Shown here one piece after another: positions 8,580 through 20,334 of a stretch of DNA of 64,000 nucleotides. This stretch comes from Kocuria salsicia (lineage in GTDB: Bacteria; Actinomycetota; Actinomycetes; Actinomycetales; Micrococcaceae): the NCBI RefSeq assembly GCF_007681555.1, contig NZ_VELE01000001.1, positions 434,001 through 498,000 of the forward strand, read 5' to 3'. Below the pieces are notes generated by a model that made no database searches, was not told the DNA's origin, and worked only from the letters and a program-made list of their open reading frames with translations. A program made the position numbers and the translations under genes. Within the stretch, counting starts at the first letter, position 1, and each line of letters starts with the position of its first letter.

Positions 8580-8795
8580 GTGACGCAGCAACGATTCCTC
8601 ACGCTCTCCGACGTCGCGGAGATCCTCTCCGTCTCCGTGGCGCAGGCCCGCGCGATGGTGCGCTCCGGAGAGCTGCCGGCCATCCAGGTGGGGGGCCGCG
8701 GACAGTGGCGCGTGGAGAAGAGCAAGCTCGAGGAGTACATCCAGCAGGGTTACGAGCGCACGCAGACCGCGGTGCGCGAGGGCACCCTGCACTGA
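8580..8795 (+). CDS. bldC: BldC-like MerR-type helix-turn-helix protein
   Basis: The 71-residue product is a single winged helix-turn-helix: LTLSDVAEILSVSVAQARAMVRSGELPAIQVGGRGQWRVE is spread over residues 7-46, and a helical tail follows. Length and sequence match BldC, a small actinobacterial regulator that binds DNA in head-to-tail oligomers and controls development and other genes. The GTG start has AAGGAAG 12 bases upstream. It is divergent from the SAF/CpaE/pdtaS operon. Confidence 0.85.
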   Translation: MTQQRFLTLSDVAEILSVSVAQARAMVRSGELPAIQVGGRGQWRVEKSKLEEYIQQGYERTQTAVREGTLH

Positions 8796-8808
8796 GCTCG
8801 GCCGAGAT

Positions 8809-9387
8809 TCACAGCGCGTCCGACCCGGTGTCGAGCGAGGAGACCAGGGCGACCGCCGAGAATCCGACCGTGCGCACCGCTGTAACCGCGCGGCGTCGCC
8901 GGAACTCGTCCTCGGGGTGCACCGCCACGTCGAAGAAGTCCTGCCCCACCGCGTCCAGCGTGCCCTCCAGCTCACCCTGACCGGCTGGATCCTGCAGCAG
9001 CACGCGCACGTGAACCCGCGCCGTGCTCAGGGCCCGCAGCACGTGGCCCATGCCGAGTCTGCGGATCGTGGACCTCTCGGGCAGCACCTCGAAACGCCGC
9101 GGCAGCCCCTCCCACCACGCCACACTGTGCAGCGGAACCAGGTGCTGCAGATGGCGTTCCCGCACCACGACCCACCCCGCGCCAACATCCGCCAGGACGC
9201 CCTCCAGCGTGTCGCCCCGTGTGGGTCGCAACCGTACCGGGCGCTCCCTGTGCGCGGCCAGCCGCTCCAGCAGCGACAGCCGCGAGAGCTCCGCCCGCGC
9301 CGTCTCCACCGCCTCCTGCTCGACGGTGCGCACGTGCGCCTGCTCGAGCTGCGCCTCCATGTCCTCGAAGAGCTCGTCCCACCGCAT
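8809..9387 (-). CDS. Conserved hypothetical protein, function unknown
   Basis: The 192-residue product begins MRWDELFEDMEAQLEQ, has a helical N-terminal third rich in Glu and Arg, and then a beta-rich region (RPVRLRPTRGDTLEGVLADVG, split here over about 50-70) that could fold as a small barrel. No catalytic motif or membrane segment is visible. The frame stays open upstream to 9576, but the ATG at 9387 begins the actinobacterial-looking sequence and leaves the AT-rich promoter region free. It is convergent with the bldC-like gene, with 13 bases between the stops. Confidence 0.65.
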   Translation of the reverse strand: MRWDELFEDMEAQLEQAHVRTVEQEAVETARAELSRLSLLERLAAHRERPVRLRPTRGDTLEGVLADVGAGWVVVRERHLQHLVPLHSVAWWEGLPRRFEVLPERSTIRRLGMGHVLRALSTARVHVRVLLQDPAGQGELEGTLDAVGQDFFDVAVHPEDEFRRRRAVTAVRTVGFSAVALVSSLDTGSDAL

Positions 9388-9534
9388 GTCCAGCTCTGCC
9401 TCTCCGTGCCGATCCCTGCCCAGCTGCCACCCTCCGGGGCGGCGCCCCTGCAGGACCTGCGCTTCACCGTAGGGCACCGGGCGCTCGGGCCCCAGCCGCT
9501 CTCCCGTTCCGGCTCCATGCATTTGGTTCTTTGA

Positions 9535-9563
9535 TTGACTCCCGAGTGAAACCTCTGAATGAT
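9535..9563 (+). promoter_or_regulatory. Candidate promoter of the LysM-protein gene
   Basis: TTGACT (9535-9540), 17 bases, then AATGAT (9558-9563). The match to the housekeeping consensus is good, and the region is strikingly AT-rich for this genome. The start codon lies 45 bases downstream of the -10. Confidence 0.55.
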
Positions 9564-9570
9564 CTAAAAA

Positions 9571-9600
9571 TATCAAACGACATCAAACAACATCATCAGG
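9571..9600 (+). repeat. Three imperfect 10-bp tandem repeats before the LysM gene
   Basis: The units are TATCAAACGA, CATCAAACAA and CATCATCAGG. The last one runs into the AGGAG ribosome binding site. Copy-number change would alter the distance between promoter and ribosome binding site. Confidence 0.55.
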
Positions 9601-9608
9601 AGTCCGAC

Positions 9609-10505
9609 ATGCCACGAGCAATGATCGAATCCTCCGCACCGTCACCGCGTGCGGCGCTCTGGCTCGTGGTTCCCCTCGCGGCTGCACCTCTGGGAGCCCT
9701 CGGATGGGTGCAGGCCGATCGCCTCCGTTCCGCGGGCGCCACCGACGACCCAACCCTGGCCGTCGCCGTGCTCGCCGCCGGGACGTGCCTGGCCGTGGCC
9801 GGGTGGTGGATCGGCGGACTGGCCATGCTTTACGTCGCCGCGGTCGCGAGACGGCTGCGCTGGGCCGGCCTGGAGCGCTGGGCCACTCGGCTCACCCCGG
9901 GCCTTGTCGCACGGACGACGGCGGCCGCCGTGGGCATCCAGCTCGCGGTCCTCGCTCCCGCCCACGCCGACGACGCCGCACTGGACCCGTTCTGGGGTTC
10001 CGCGGCCTCGGGCACGGAGCAGCTCGCAGCGCCCGGCGAGCAGCCCAGCACCACGGATGCCACGGCGTCGGAACCCGACACCGCGACAGACCCTGACGCC
10101 CCGGAGAGCCCCGACCTGCCCGCTGACGGTTCGCCCACCGCCGGAAGGAGCACGGCTGAGACGCCCGCCGCAGGCACGCCCTCGACCACGGATCTGCCGC
10201 TCGGCCAGAGCACAGACCAGGCTGACACGCGGGCAGGGGCGCCGCTCGGCACAACGAGTCCGACCACCAATCCTCCCGCCCGGGATCGCGTGGCGGACGG
10301 GGTCATCACCGTCATGGCCGGGGACACCCTCTGGGACCTCACGTCCCAGCTGCTGGGCCCAGACGTCTCGGACGCGCTCCTCCCCCAGACCCTCAGCGCC
10401 TGGTTGGAGCACAACGCCCTCGCCGAGCACGGGGACCTGATCCACCCCGGGGACCAGCTGCGCGTGCCACCGCACTTGCTGACAGCGCAGGCAGGACGAG
10501 GCTGA
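9609..10505 (+). CDS. LysM-domain membrane protein
   Basis: The 298-residue product has three hydrophobic segments (about 15-36, 48-80 and 102-120), a Pro/Thr/Ser/Glu-rich linker (about 125-230) and a C-terminal LysM domain (GVITVMAGDTLWDLTSQLL near residue 235, ending with GDQLRVP). LysM domains bind peptidoglycan, so the protein probably tethers membrane and wall. The third hydrophobic segment ends in APAHA-D, which looks like a signal peptidase site. The ATG at 9609 has AGGAG ten bases upstream. It is followed by the Rv3235-like gene and probably shares its transcript. Confidence 0.8.
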   Translation: MPRAMIESSAPSPRAALWLVVPLAAAPLGALGWVQADRLRSAGATDDPTLAVAVLAAGTCLAVAGWWIGGLAMLYVAAVARRLRWAGLERWATRLTPGLVARTTAAAVGIQLAVLAPAHADDAALDPFWGSAASGTEQLAAPGEQPSTTDATASEPDTATDPDAPESPDLPADGSPTAGRSTAETPAAGTPSTTDLPLGQSTDQADTRAGAPLGTTSPTTNPPARDRVADGVITVMAGDTLWDLTSQLLGPDVSDALLPQTLSAWLEHNALAEHGDLIHPGDQLRVPPHLLTAQAGRG

Positions 10506-10561
10506 ATCCGCAGACCGCACGCCGCGCAGCCCCGATGCGCCAGAGGCCCCATCGCACCAAC

Positions 10562-10596
10562 CAGCAACCAGCAACCACGAACCACGAACCACGAGG
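10562..10596 (+). repeat. Five 7-bp tandem repeats at the ribosome binding site
   Basis: The units are CAGCAAC, CAGCAAC, CACGAAC, CACGAAC and CACGAGG. The last unit supplies the GAGG of the ribosome binding site, eight bases before the ATG at 10605. Confidence 0.65.
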
Positions 10597-10604
10597 AGCA
10601 CACC

Positions 10605-11054
10605 ATGAGCGTCGCCGTTCCCGAATCCGCACCCCGCACTCCCGCGGGTGGCTACACCTGGCGGCAGGACCGTTCCGCCGCCGCGCTGACCGGCAAGAAT
10701 GAGATGGAGCGCGTGGGAGCAATGGCGCGCAGTATCGGCCAGGCTGCCGTGGAGATCCTGGCGGGAACCCGTCCGGCCTCGCAGCTGTCCCGGTGGACGG
10801 AACCGGAGGTGGTCGAGCGCTTCACGCAGCGTGCGGCCATGCTGAAGCTCGTGCAGGAGCAGTGCCCCGAACGGCGTGCGGCATTCGACGTGCACCGCGC
10901 CTCCAGAATCCGTCGCGTGCGCGTGTGCAGTCCCGCCCCGGGGTGCTGGGAAGCCTCGCTCGTGGTCGAGGAGACCACCCGGGCACGCGCGGTGGCGCTG
11001 CGCATCGAGCGGATCAGCCGCCAGTGGCGGGTCACCCACCTCGAGGTCGGCTGA
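10605..11054 (+). CDS. Rv3235-like conserved protein
   Basis: The 149-residue product resembles a small actinobacterial family exemplified by mycobacterial Rv3235, which also sits close to secA. A disordered N-terminus (about 1-30) precedes a compact domain with the conserved pattern PASQLSRWTEPEVVERF (56-72) and a final strand WRVTHLEVG. No catalytic residues or membrane segments are visible, and the role is unknown. It follows the LysM gene by 99 bases and is convergent with secA, with 26 bases between the stops. Confidence 0.7.
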   Translation: MSVAVPESAPRTPAGGYTWRQDRSAAALTGKNEMERVGAMARSIGQAAVEILAGTRPASQLSRWTEPEVVERFTQRAAMLKLVQEQCPERRAAFDVHRASRIRRVRVCSPAPGCWEASLVVEETTRARAVALRIERISRQWRVTHLEVG

Positions 11055-11080
11055 ATGCTCCCGTGCTGGGAGCCATCGGC

Positions 11081-13900
<2,820 letters not shown>

Positions 13901-14031
13901 GTGTGTTCGCTCCTCCGAGATCGGTGGTGGGCACCGGAGATGGGCTGGGGGTGCACCGCCGAACAGTGTACGTGAGTGAGGCTGGACGATTCCCGCGTGC
14001 TCGCGGGACGCACGCCGCCCGTGACCACGAC

Positions 14032-14062
14032 CCGGGCCCCGCGACGTGGTCACGGGGCCCGG
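14032..14062 (-). terminator. Probable hpf terminator
   Basis: CCGGGCCCCG pairs with CGGGGCCCGG around an 11-base loop, 43 bases after the hpf stop codon. A second small hairpin (TCCCGCG/CGCGGGA, 13991-14008) lies next to it, in front of the secA promoter. Confidence 0.55.
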
Positions 14063-14104
14063 TGGTGGTGCGGGGTGCTCGGCGGTGATGCCCGGCGGGC
14101 GGAT

Positions 14105-14797
14105 TCAGGGGGCAGTGGCGTCTGCCTGGTAGGCGACCTTCTCCTCGCCGGAGGCGCCGTCCGCGCTGAGGCTGATCACGCCGTACTCCCACCCCTTGCG
14201 GCGGTAGACGGCCGAGGGCTCCTGCGTGTCCTTGTCCACGAACAGGAAGAAGTCATGGCCCACGAGCTCCATCTGGTCCACGGCCTCGTCCACGGTGATC
14301 TCGTGTGCCGGGAAGCGCTTGCGGCGGATCTCCACGGGCGAGGGGGTGTCGCTCAGGACGAAATCGTCGTCGAACACCTCGTCCTCGGCGGCGGCCAGCT
14401 CCTGCTCGGAGCCGAACGTGGGCCCGGCATCGCTCGGCACCACGGGCAGGGAGCCCGTGGCCTCGTGGACGGCGACGGAACGCTGGTGGCCTCCGCGGTG
14501 GATCTTGCGACGGTCACGCGCCCGGCGCAACTGCTCCATGAGCTTCGCGTAGGCCTCGTCGAATGCCGCAAACTTGTCGTCGTTGCGGGCCTCCGCGCGG
14601 ACCACGGGACCGCGACCGACCACTGTGATCTCCACACGGATCCCCTGGCGCCCGGAACCAGGGTTGTCCTTGGTCACCTTGACCTCGATGGACTCCACCC
14701 TGTCGCCCAGCTGCTGGAACCGCTCGCTCTTGGACTCGACGTATTCCCGGAAACGGTCCGGCAGAGTGATGTTGCGACCCTTGATGTTCAGTTCCAT
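14105..14797 (-). CDS. hpf: Long-form ribosome hibernation promoting factor
   Basis: HPF dimerises 70S ribosomes into inactive 100S particles in stationary phase. The 230-residue product has an N-terminal S30AE domain (MELNIKGRNITLPDRF start, about 1-105), a linker, and the C-terminal dimerisation domain (about 170-225) with the EIRRKRF and VGHDFFLFVDKDT segments. The two-domain length is the long form typical of Gram-positive bacteria. The ATG has GGAGG five bases upstream; an upstream in-frame start at 14902 was rejected for lack of conservation. As in mycobacteria, it lies between secA and comF. Confidence 0.95.
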   Translation of the reverse strand: MELNIKGRNITLPDRFREYVESKSERFQQLGDRVESIEVKVTKDNPGSGRQGIRVEITVVGRGPVVRAEARNDDKFAAFDEAYAKLMEQLRRARDRRKIHRGGHQRSVAVHEATGSLPVVPSDAGPTFGSEQELAAAEDEVFDDDFVLSDTPSPVEIRRKRFPAHEITVDEAVDQMELVGHDFFLFVDKDTQEPSAVYRRKGWEYGVISLSADGASGEEKVAYQADATAP

Positions 14798-14876
14798 GAG
14801 AACCTCCAGAGCTTGAGGACGGTGTGGGACCAGTGGCTCGCCCACGCGGGACACCTTTGATTCCCGTGATCCAACG

Positions 14877-15713
14877 CTAGATGAATCCGTGAGGAAATTC
14901 ACTGACCGCCACCTCGGACGTCCATGCGTTCTCCTGGGGTGAACGCGGGACGCGGACCCCGGCGAGGGTCACAACAGCGGGCACGCACGCCCCGGCGGCC
15001 CGCAGCGCCCGCACGGCCTCGGCCGCCGTGGCACCCGTGGTGAGGACGTCGTCCACGACCACGCACACCGCGCCGCGCACTCCAGAGGCACGCATCGTTG
15101 CGCGCAGCGCTCGTTCCCGTTGGGCCCCGCCGCGCCCTTTCTGGCTCCCGGTGCCTCGTCCCCGCACCCGCCGGTGGGACACGGCGGCAGTGACACAGGT
15201 GTTCCGTGGCAGAGGGGCACCCCCGAGGATGCTCGCCACGGGATCAAGCCAGCGACGACGCCGCGCGCGGGCGCTCGTGGGCACCGGCACCCAGTACAGC
15301 GGCACCGTCCCCGGAGCCGCCGCCTCCCGGACGTCCCGCGCGGCCGCGGCCAGCACCGGGGCGAGCACGGCCGAGAGGACCGGGGCGAGGTCTGTGCGTC
15401 CACCGTTCTTGAACGCCAGGAGGCAGGAGGCGAGCTCGTGCTCGTACTCACCCGCCGTCCACACACGCACCCCTGCGGCGGCAAGCGGCGGAGGGGGCAC
15501 CAGCGAACGGGGGCGCGCCGTGGCACGCCGGAGCACGATCCGGCACTCGCGGCACAGGGCCCTGCCCGGTTCTCCGCACACTGCACAGGTCACGGGCAGG
15601 ACAAGTTCCAAGGCCTGGGCCCACCAGCCGCCGAACCGCGCGGCACGGGCGTCCCACGCCGCCCCGGGGCGGTGAGCCGGCCGTGGGAGCGGGCGGCGCG
15701 GCGTCGTCATCAT
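14877..15713 (-). CDS. ComF-family phosphoribosyltransferase-like protein
   Basis: The 278-residue product has a zinc-ribbon-like N-terminus with cysteines at 43, 46, 54 and 57, and a C-terminal phosphoribosyltransferase fold whose PRPP loop is VVVDDVLTTGATAAE. ComF proteins work in DNA uptake in competent bacteria, and their role in actinobacteria is unclear. Two adjacent ATG codons (15713 and 15710) are both possible starts; the first is used here. It lies between lpqB and hpf, the same order as in mycobacteria. Confidence 0.88.
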   Translation of the reverse strand: MMTTPRRPLPRPAHRPGAAWDARAARFGGWWAQALELVLPVTCAVCGEPGRALCRECRIVLRRATARPRSLVPPPPLAAAGVRVWTAGEYEHELASCLLAFKNGGRTDLAPVLSAVLAPVLAAAARDVREAAAPGTVPLYWVPVPTSARARRRRWLDPVASILGGAPLPRNTCVTAAVSHRRVRGRGTGSQKGRGGAQRERALRATMRASGVRGAVCVVVDDVLTTGATAAEAVRALRAAGACVPAVVTLAGVRVPRSPQENAWTSEVAVSEFPHGFI

Positions 15714-15794
15714 GGGACCACTCCACACCGTGCGGCGGGCGGGCCACAGCGCGCAAGAGCCGTGGGGAGCGCAGACCGCACGGGCCCCGGGTGC

Positions 15795-15815
15795 GCCTCG
15801 CGGAGGGGGCGAGGC
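15795..15815 (-). terminator. Weak hairpin after lpqB
   Basis: GCCTCGC pairs with GCGAGGC around a seven-base loop, 25 bases after the lpqB stop. There is no T run. Confidence 0.35.
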
Positions 15816-15839
15816 ATGTCGCACCGGATCAGCCCCGTC

Positions 15840-17606
15840 TCACCCCGCGAACGCGGTGTCCGTGACCGTCTCGCTCTGCAGGGCCCACGAGCTGCCGGTG
15901 AGCATGTACAGCTTGCCGTCCGAGGCGCCGTACACCGCGGCCGGGCCGTTGCCGCCGGCGATCGAAGTCACGCCTTTCAGGGAGGGCAGCTCGTCGTAGC
16001 GCCCGGCCACGGTGTAGCGCCGGGGCTTCGCGTTGCCGTCCTGGTCCAGCGCCGTGGTGACGAACTCGTCCGCGCTGATCCACTGGGCCGTGTCCACGTC
16101 AACGTCCGCCGCCACCGCGTTGCCCTTCACGAGCTCTGTGGGGCGTCCGGAGTCATCCCGGACCACGCCCGCGAGCCACACCGTGGCGCGGGAGGAGCTT
16201 CCCGTGGTGGTGACCACGAGCGCCCGGCTCCCCTCCCGCGAGATCCGCAGGGATGCCACGTGCTGGTTCTCCAGCCACTGCGCGCTCACGGTCATGCCCT
16301 CGCCCTCGTCGGACGCGCGGACCGCGTGCACCGTCCCGGAACGGTCGGAGCCCCACACGTAGTCCATGCGGTCGAAGCTGGGGCGGGTCAGCTGTGTGCC
16401 GGACCAGCGCCGCTCCGGCTCTCTCCCCGGGGCCACGGTGTAGACGGCGGAGTCCGCGTTGTTGACGAATCCGAAGACGGTGGCCTCGGTGCCCATGGCC
16501 GGGCGGGCGACCGAGGCGCCCTCGGGCAGGGTCACGTTGGGGATCTCCTCGGACTGCCCGCCCTGGTAGAACGCGAGGTGGTTCTCGGACACGCCGATCT
16601 GCCTGTTGGGCACGGTGACCGAGCGGACGGCCTCGCTGCTCGTCCGCCCGGTGGTCTCCACGGGGGCATCGTTGATGGTGAGGTCCACGTCCTCGACGTT
16701 CGGCACCGACTGCAGGGTGGCCCGCAGCTGCTGGTCCATGCGGTGGGCCTCGTCCACATCCGCGGGGTCGAAGTTCGCGAGGCTCAGTGCCACCGTGGCG
16801 GCCCCCCCGGACACGGGCACAGACGAGCGGGAGAGGGACGCGGACTGCGGCAGCGCGCTCGTCACCGCGCCCCCCAGATATCCCGCCGGCCCGCTCAGCA
16901 GGGCGCGCACGGCGGCGGTCGAGGCCGTGGATCGCTTGACGAACCACCGGGGATCCGGCACCAGGTAGTTCGGGTCCTTCGCGGAGTAGAAGTAGAGCGT
17001 GATGGGGTCGAAGATCTGCTCGAAGTCGGCCCTCGGCACGATCACGCCGTCCGGGGCCTTGGAGATCCGCCACTGGCCGTCCACCGATGTCAGCATGAAG
17101 TCCAGCACCCGTGTGCTGCCCGAGGGCTGGGATGTGAGGACGCCGTTGGATCCCAGCTCCCCGCTGATCTCCAGACTCGTGCGGAACTCGCCCTCGTTGA
17201 GCCGGGGCACGGTGGTGGGCTCACCCGAGTGGATGAGCACGCGGGTGTCCGGCTTCCACGTGGTGGCCAGCTGCGGGGTGAGGTACTTGCGCGCCACGGA
17301 GTAGTCGTCCTGCGCTCCCACCCCGGCGGCCAGGAAGCCCTCGACGACCTCCTGCGCCGAGGCCCCCACCTGCGGGGCCTGGGGGTTGAACGCCATGGCG
17401 GTCTGCTCGGACTGCTCGGTGGGCTCGATGACCTTGTGCACCGGCCCGGAGCGCGGCATGGCCCCGCACGCGGACAGCATCAGACCGAGTGCCACGGCAG
17501 TCAGCGCACCGGTGTACCGGGCGCGCCGGTGCTTCGCGCGCGTCCTCCCGGTCCGGGTTCCGCCGGTCCGTCCCGTCACCTGCCGCGAGTGCTTCCGTAC
17601 CGTCAT
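15840..17606 (-). CDS. lpqB: LpqB lipoprotein, accessory of MtrAB
   Basis: LpqB is an extracytoplasmic lipoprotein that interacts with the sensor domain of MtrB and influences cell wall homeostasis. The 588-residue product has a long basic N-terminus, a hydrophobic stretch and a lipobox LMLSACG with the lipidated cysteine at 47, then a GerMN-type domain and a C-terminal repeat region likely to form a beta-propeller. Its ATG overlaps the mtrB stop (ATGA). The order mtrA-mtrB-lpqB is the conserved actinobacterial operon. Confidence 0.95.
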   Translation of the reverse strand: MTVRKHSRQVTGRTGGTRTGRTRAKHRRARYTGALTAVALGLMLSACGAMPRSGPVHKVIEPTEQSEQTAMAFNPQAPQVGASAQEVVEGFLAAGVGAQDDYSVARKYLTPQLATTWKPDTRVLIHSGEPTTVPRLNEGEFRTSLEISGELGSNGVLTSQPSGSTRVLDFMLTSVDGQWRISKAPDGVIVPRADFEQIFDPITLYFYSAKDPNYLVPDPRWFVKRSTASTAAVRALLSGPAGYLGGAVTSALPQSASLSRSSVPVSGGAATVALSLANFDPADVDEAHRMDQQLRATLQSVPNVEDVDLTINDAPVETTGRTSSEAVRSVTVPNRQIGVSENHLAFYQGGQSEEIPNVTLPEGASVARPAMGTEATVFGFVNNADSAVYTVAPGREPERRWSGTQLTRPSFDRMDYVWGSDRSGTVHAVRASDEGEGMTVSAQWLENQHVASLRISREGSRALVVTTTGSSSRATVWLAGVVRDDSGRPTELVKGNAVAADVDVDTAQWISADEFVTTALDQDGNAKPRRYTVAGRYDELPSLKGVTSIAGGNGPAAVYGASDGKLYMLTGSSWALQSETVTDTAFAG

Positions 17607-19564
17607 GACTCCTCCGTCCCGCGGCCGTCCGCGGCCGGGCTCGAGCCCGTGCCCTGACCGCTTCCCGCGCCGGCGACGACGCCGCGCCCACCGTGACCGC
17701 CCCCTGTCACGTCCACGGTGGCGTCACCGTGTCCTTGACCGCGGCCGTCGCCGGAGCCGTCCCCGTGCTCCGGGGCTGCGGGGCCCGCCGAGGGGTCCTG
17801 TCCATCGCGTGCCCCCGGGATGTCGATGCGCAGCTCGCCCGTGGCCGGCTCGCTCACGAAGCGCGTGGGCGCCGTCAGCTGGAGGGAGCCGGTGTCCGTG
17901 ACGCGCGCCGTGGACTCGGCGGAGTCCACGTCCGGCGGCATGGGCAGGGGGTTCGGCAGCTCCGGGTCCAGGGGCTGGACGCGCAGCAGCGGCAGGGTGA
18001 GGCGGAAGCATGCGCCGTTGTCCGGCTCGGCCCAGACCTCGAGCCGTCCGCCGTGCAGGAGGGTGTCCTCCGTAGCGATCGCCAGCCCCAGGCCGGTGCC
18101 GCCCACGGTGCGGGCGCGGGCGGGATCGCCGCGCCAGAACCTGTTGAACACCTTGCTGGCCTGCTCCTCGGTCATGCCGATGCCGTGGTCCCGCACCGCC
18201 ACCGCCACGCAGTTCTCGTTCGCGCCCACGTAGATGTCCACGGGCTTGCTCTCCCCGTGCTCCAGCGCGTTGGTCACCAGGTTCCGCAGGATCCGGTCGA
18301 TGCGCCGCTGGTCCATCTGCACCACGGCGCGGGTGAGGGTCGAGCGCACGGTGAGCTCCGAGCCGGAGGTGAGGACGATCGGCGCGGCCGCCTCCACAAC
18401 GTCGTAGATCACGGCGAAGATGTCGGTCGAGGCCATGTCCAGCCGCGCCGCGCCGGCGTCGAAACGGGAGATCTCCAGCAGGTCCGAGAGCATCGAGTCG
18501 AAGCGCTCCACCTGGTTGTGCAGCAGCTCGCTCGAGCGCCGGTTCACGGGATCGAAGTCGTCGCGGGCGTTGTAGAGCACCTCGGCGGCCATCTTGACCG
18601 TGGTCAGGGGCGTGCGCAGCTCGTGGGAGACGTCCGAGACGAACGTCTGCTGCATGGACGAGAGCTGCTCGAGCTGCGTGATCTGGTTCTGGATGGAGTC
18701 CGCCATCCGGTTGAAGGACCGGCTCAGCCGTGCCACCTCATTGCTGCCGCGCACGTCCATGCGCACGTCCAGGTCGCCCTCGGACAGGCGCTGGGAGACG
18801 CGGGCCGTGTTGGAGACCGGACGCACCACCTCGCGGGTCACGTACCACACAATCGTTCCCACGAGCAGCAGCAGCGCCACCATGGACAGCAGCAGCACGG
18901 CGTGGATCGAGTCCAGGGTGGCCTGCGGGTCCGAGAAGTCGTAGACGAAGTAGAGGCCGTAGCGGGAGTTCTGGTTGAGCTGGACCACGTCCCCGATCAC
19001 GATCACGGGCTGCTCCGGCCCGTTCTCGGCCATCCGCACGGACGCCGGCTGCCAGTATGTGCCGTCCCCGCTCGCCACGCGCTGCTGCAGCTGCTGGGGC
19101 ACCGATGCCGAGGTCATCCACGAGCTCTCCGTCTGCACCCCCACGAAGGACTGCCCCGTCCCCTGGTCCAGGGGGATCAGCACCCAGCGGTGGTCCGTGG
19201 TGCTGGGGTCCTGGCTCAGCTTGCCGAGTGTGGAGTTGATGAGCGCCTGCACCTCGGTGCGGTCCGAGGCGTCCGAGGCGTCAAAGCTGGCCTGCGCGGT
19301 GCCGATGTCCGTGCGCGCCTCCTCGAGCACCTGGTTGAGACGGTCCGTGAAAAGCCGGTCCGCGATCTGGTGGGACAGGAAGCTGCCCGTGGCGAAGAAC
19401 GCCATGGAGGTGAGCGTGAGCGCCACCGCGATGGCCCGGAACTGCAGCGACTGCCGCCAGCGGCGTAACAGCACACGACGGCTCAGCCGGAGCCTGCGGA
19501 AGCGTTTGGGGCGACGGCGCGGGCCGGGCTTGCGCGCCGCAGCGTCCACCGAGGCGACCGTCAT
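17603..19564 (-). CDS. mtrB: Sensor histidine kinase MtrB
   Basis: MtrB is the membrane kinase of the MtrAB system, which controls cell wall hydrolases and division. The 653-residue product has a very basic N-terminus, membrane segments at about 43-64 and 222-243, an extracytoplasmic sensor region between them, a HAMP domain (about 244-297), the phosphoacceptor motif VSHELRTPL with His314, an HATPase domain with NLVTNALEHG and GTGLGLAI, and a disordered acidic tail rich in Gly and Asp. The start overlaps the mtrA stop (ATGA). Confidence 0.96.
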   Translation of the reverse strand: MTVASVDAAARKPGPRRRPKRFRRLRLSRRVLLRRWRQSLQFRAIAVALTLTSMAFFATGSFLSHQIADRLFTDRLNQVLEEARTDIGTAQASFDASDASDRTEVQALINSTLGKLSQDPSTTDHRWVLIPLDQGTGQSFVGVQTESSWMTSASVPQQLQQRVASGDGTYWQPASVRMAENGPEQPVIVIGDVVQLNQNSRYGLYFVYDFSDPQATLDSIHAVLLLSMVALLLLVGTIVWYVTREVVRPVSNTARVSQRLSEGDLDVRMDVRGSNEVARLSRSFNRMADSIQNQITQLEQLSSMQQTFVSDVSHELRTPLTTVKMAAEVLYNARDDFDPVNRRSSELLHNQVERFDSMLSDLLEISRFDAGAARLDMASTDIFAVIYDVVEAAAPIVLTSGSELTVRSTLTRAVVQMDQRRIDRILRNLVTNALEHGESKPVDIYVGANENCVAVAVRDHGIGMTEEQASKVFNRFWRGDPARARTVGGTGLGLAIATEDTLLHGGRLEVWAEPDNGACFRLTLPLLRVQPLDPELPNPLPMPPDVDSAESTARVTDTGSLQLTAPTRFVSEPATGELRIDIPGARDGQDPSAGPAAPEHGDGSGDGRGQGHGDATVDVTGGGHGGRGVVAGAGSGQGTGSSPAADGRGTEES

Positions 19565-20262
19565 CTATGCGGGTGCCCGCCCGCCTTGTAGCCGATGCCC
19601 CGCACGGTCAGCACCACCTCGGGGTTCTCGGGGTCGCGCTCGACCTTGGAGCGCAGCCGCTGCACGTGCACGTTCACGAGCCGGTTGTCCGCCGCGTGGG
19701 GATAGCCCCACACGTCTCGCAGCAGCTCGTCGCGGCTGAAGACCTGGTGCGGGGAGCGCGAGAGAGTGGCGAGCAGGTCGAACTCCAGCGGGGTCAGGGC
19801 AATCTCCTCGCCGTCGCGGGTCACCGTGTGCCCGGTGACGTCGATGACGATGTCCCCCAGGGTGATCTCCTGCGAGGCACTGCGGTCGGTGGGGCGCAGC
19901 CGCGCCTTGACGCGGGCCACCAGCTCGGCGGGCTTGAACGGCTTGGGGACGTAGTCGTCCGCGCCGGCCTCCAGCCCGCGCACGACGTCCGCGGTGTCCG
20001 ACTTGGCGGTGAGCATCACGATGGGGATGTCCGACTCGGCACGGATCTGCTGGCAGACCTGGATGCCGTCAATGCCCGGAAGCATCAGGTCCAGCAGGAT
20101 CAGGTCCGGCTCGGAGGCGCGGAAGACCTCGCGCGCACTGGAACCCTCGTAGCAGTACACCGGCTCGAAGTCCTCCGAAGCCAGGATGATGCCGATCATT
20201 TCCGACAGCGCGGCGTCGTCGTCCACTACCAAGATTCTCGCCTTCATGGCCCGCTTTCGCAC
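19561..20262 (-). CDS. mtrA: Response regulator MtrA
   Basis: MtrA is an OmpR-family regulator, essential in many actinobacteria. The 233-residue product has a receiver domain with acidic residues VVDDD (12-16) and phospho-acceptor Asp58 (LILLDLM), and a winged-helix DNA-binding domain (about 135-230) ending VLTVRGIGYK. The GTG at 20262 has GGAGG six bases upstream and is preferred; an ATG at 20247, which gives the usual MKARILVVDDD start, is the alternative but lies too far from that ribosome binding site. Confidence 0.96.
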   Translation of the reverse strand: MRKRAMKARILVVDDDAALSEMIGIILASEDFEPVYCYEGSSAREVFRASEPDLILLDLMLPGIDGIQVCQQIRAESDIPIVMLTAKSDTADVVRGLEAGADDYVPKPFKPAELVARVKARLRPTDRSASQEITLGDIVIDVTGHTVTRDGEEIALTPLEFDLLATLSRSPHQVFSRDELLRDVWGYPHAADNRLVNVHVQRLRSKVERDPENPEVVLTVRGIGYKAGGHPHR

Positions 20263-20334
20263 TCGAGTCCTCCATCGGGTGCGGCCACAACCGGGCGCCC
20301 CGCGTCCTGCTGAGATTCTACGGCCTGGTGGGGC

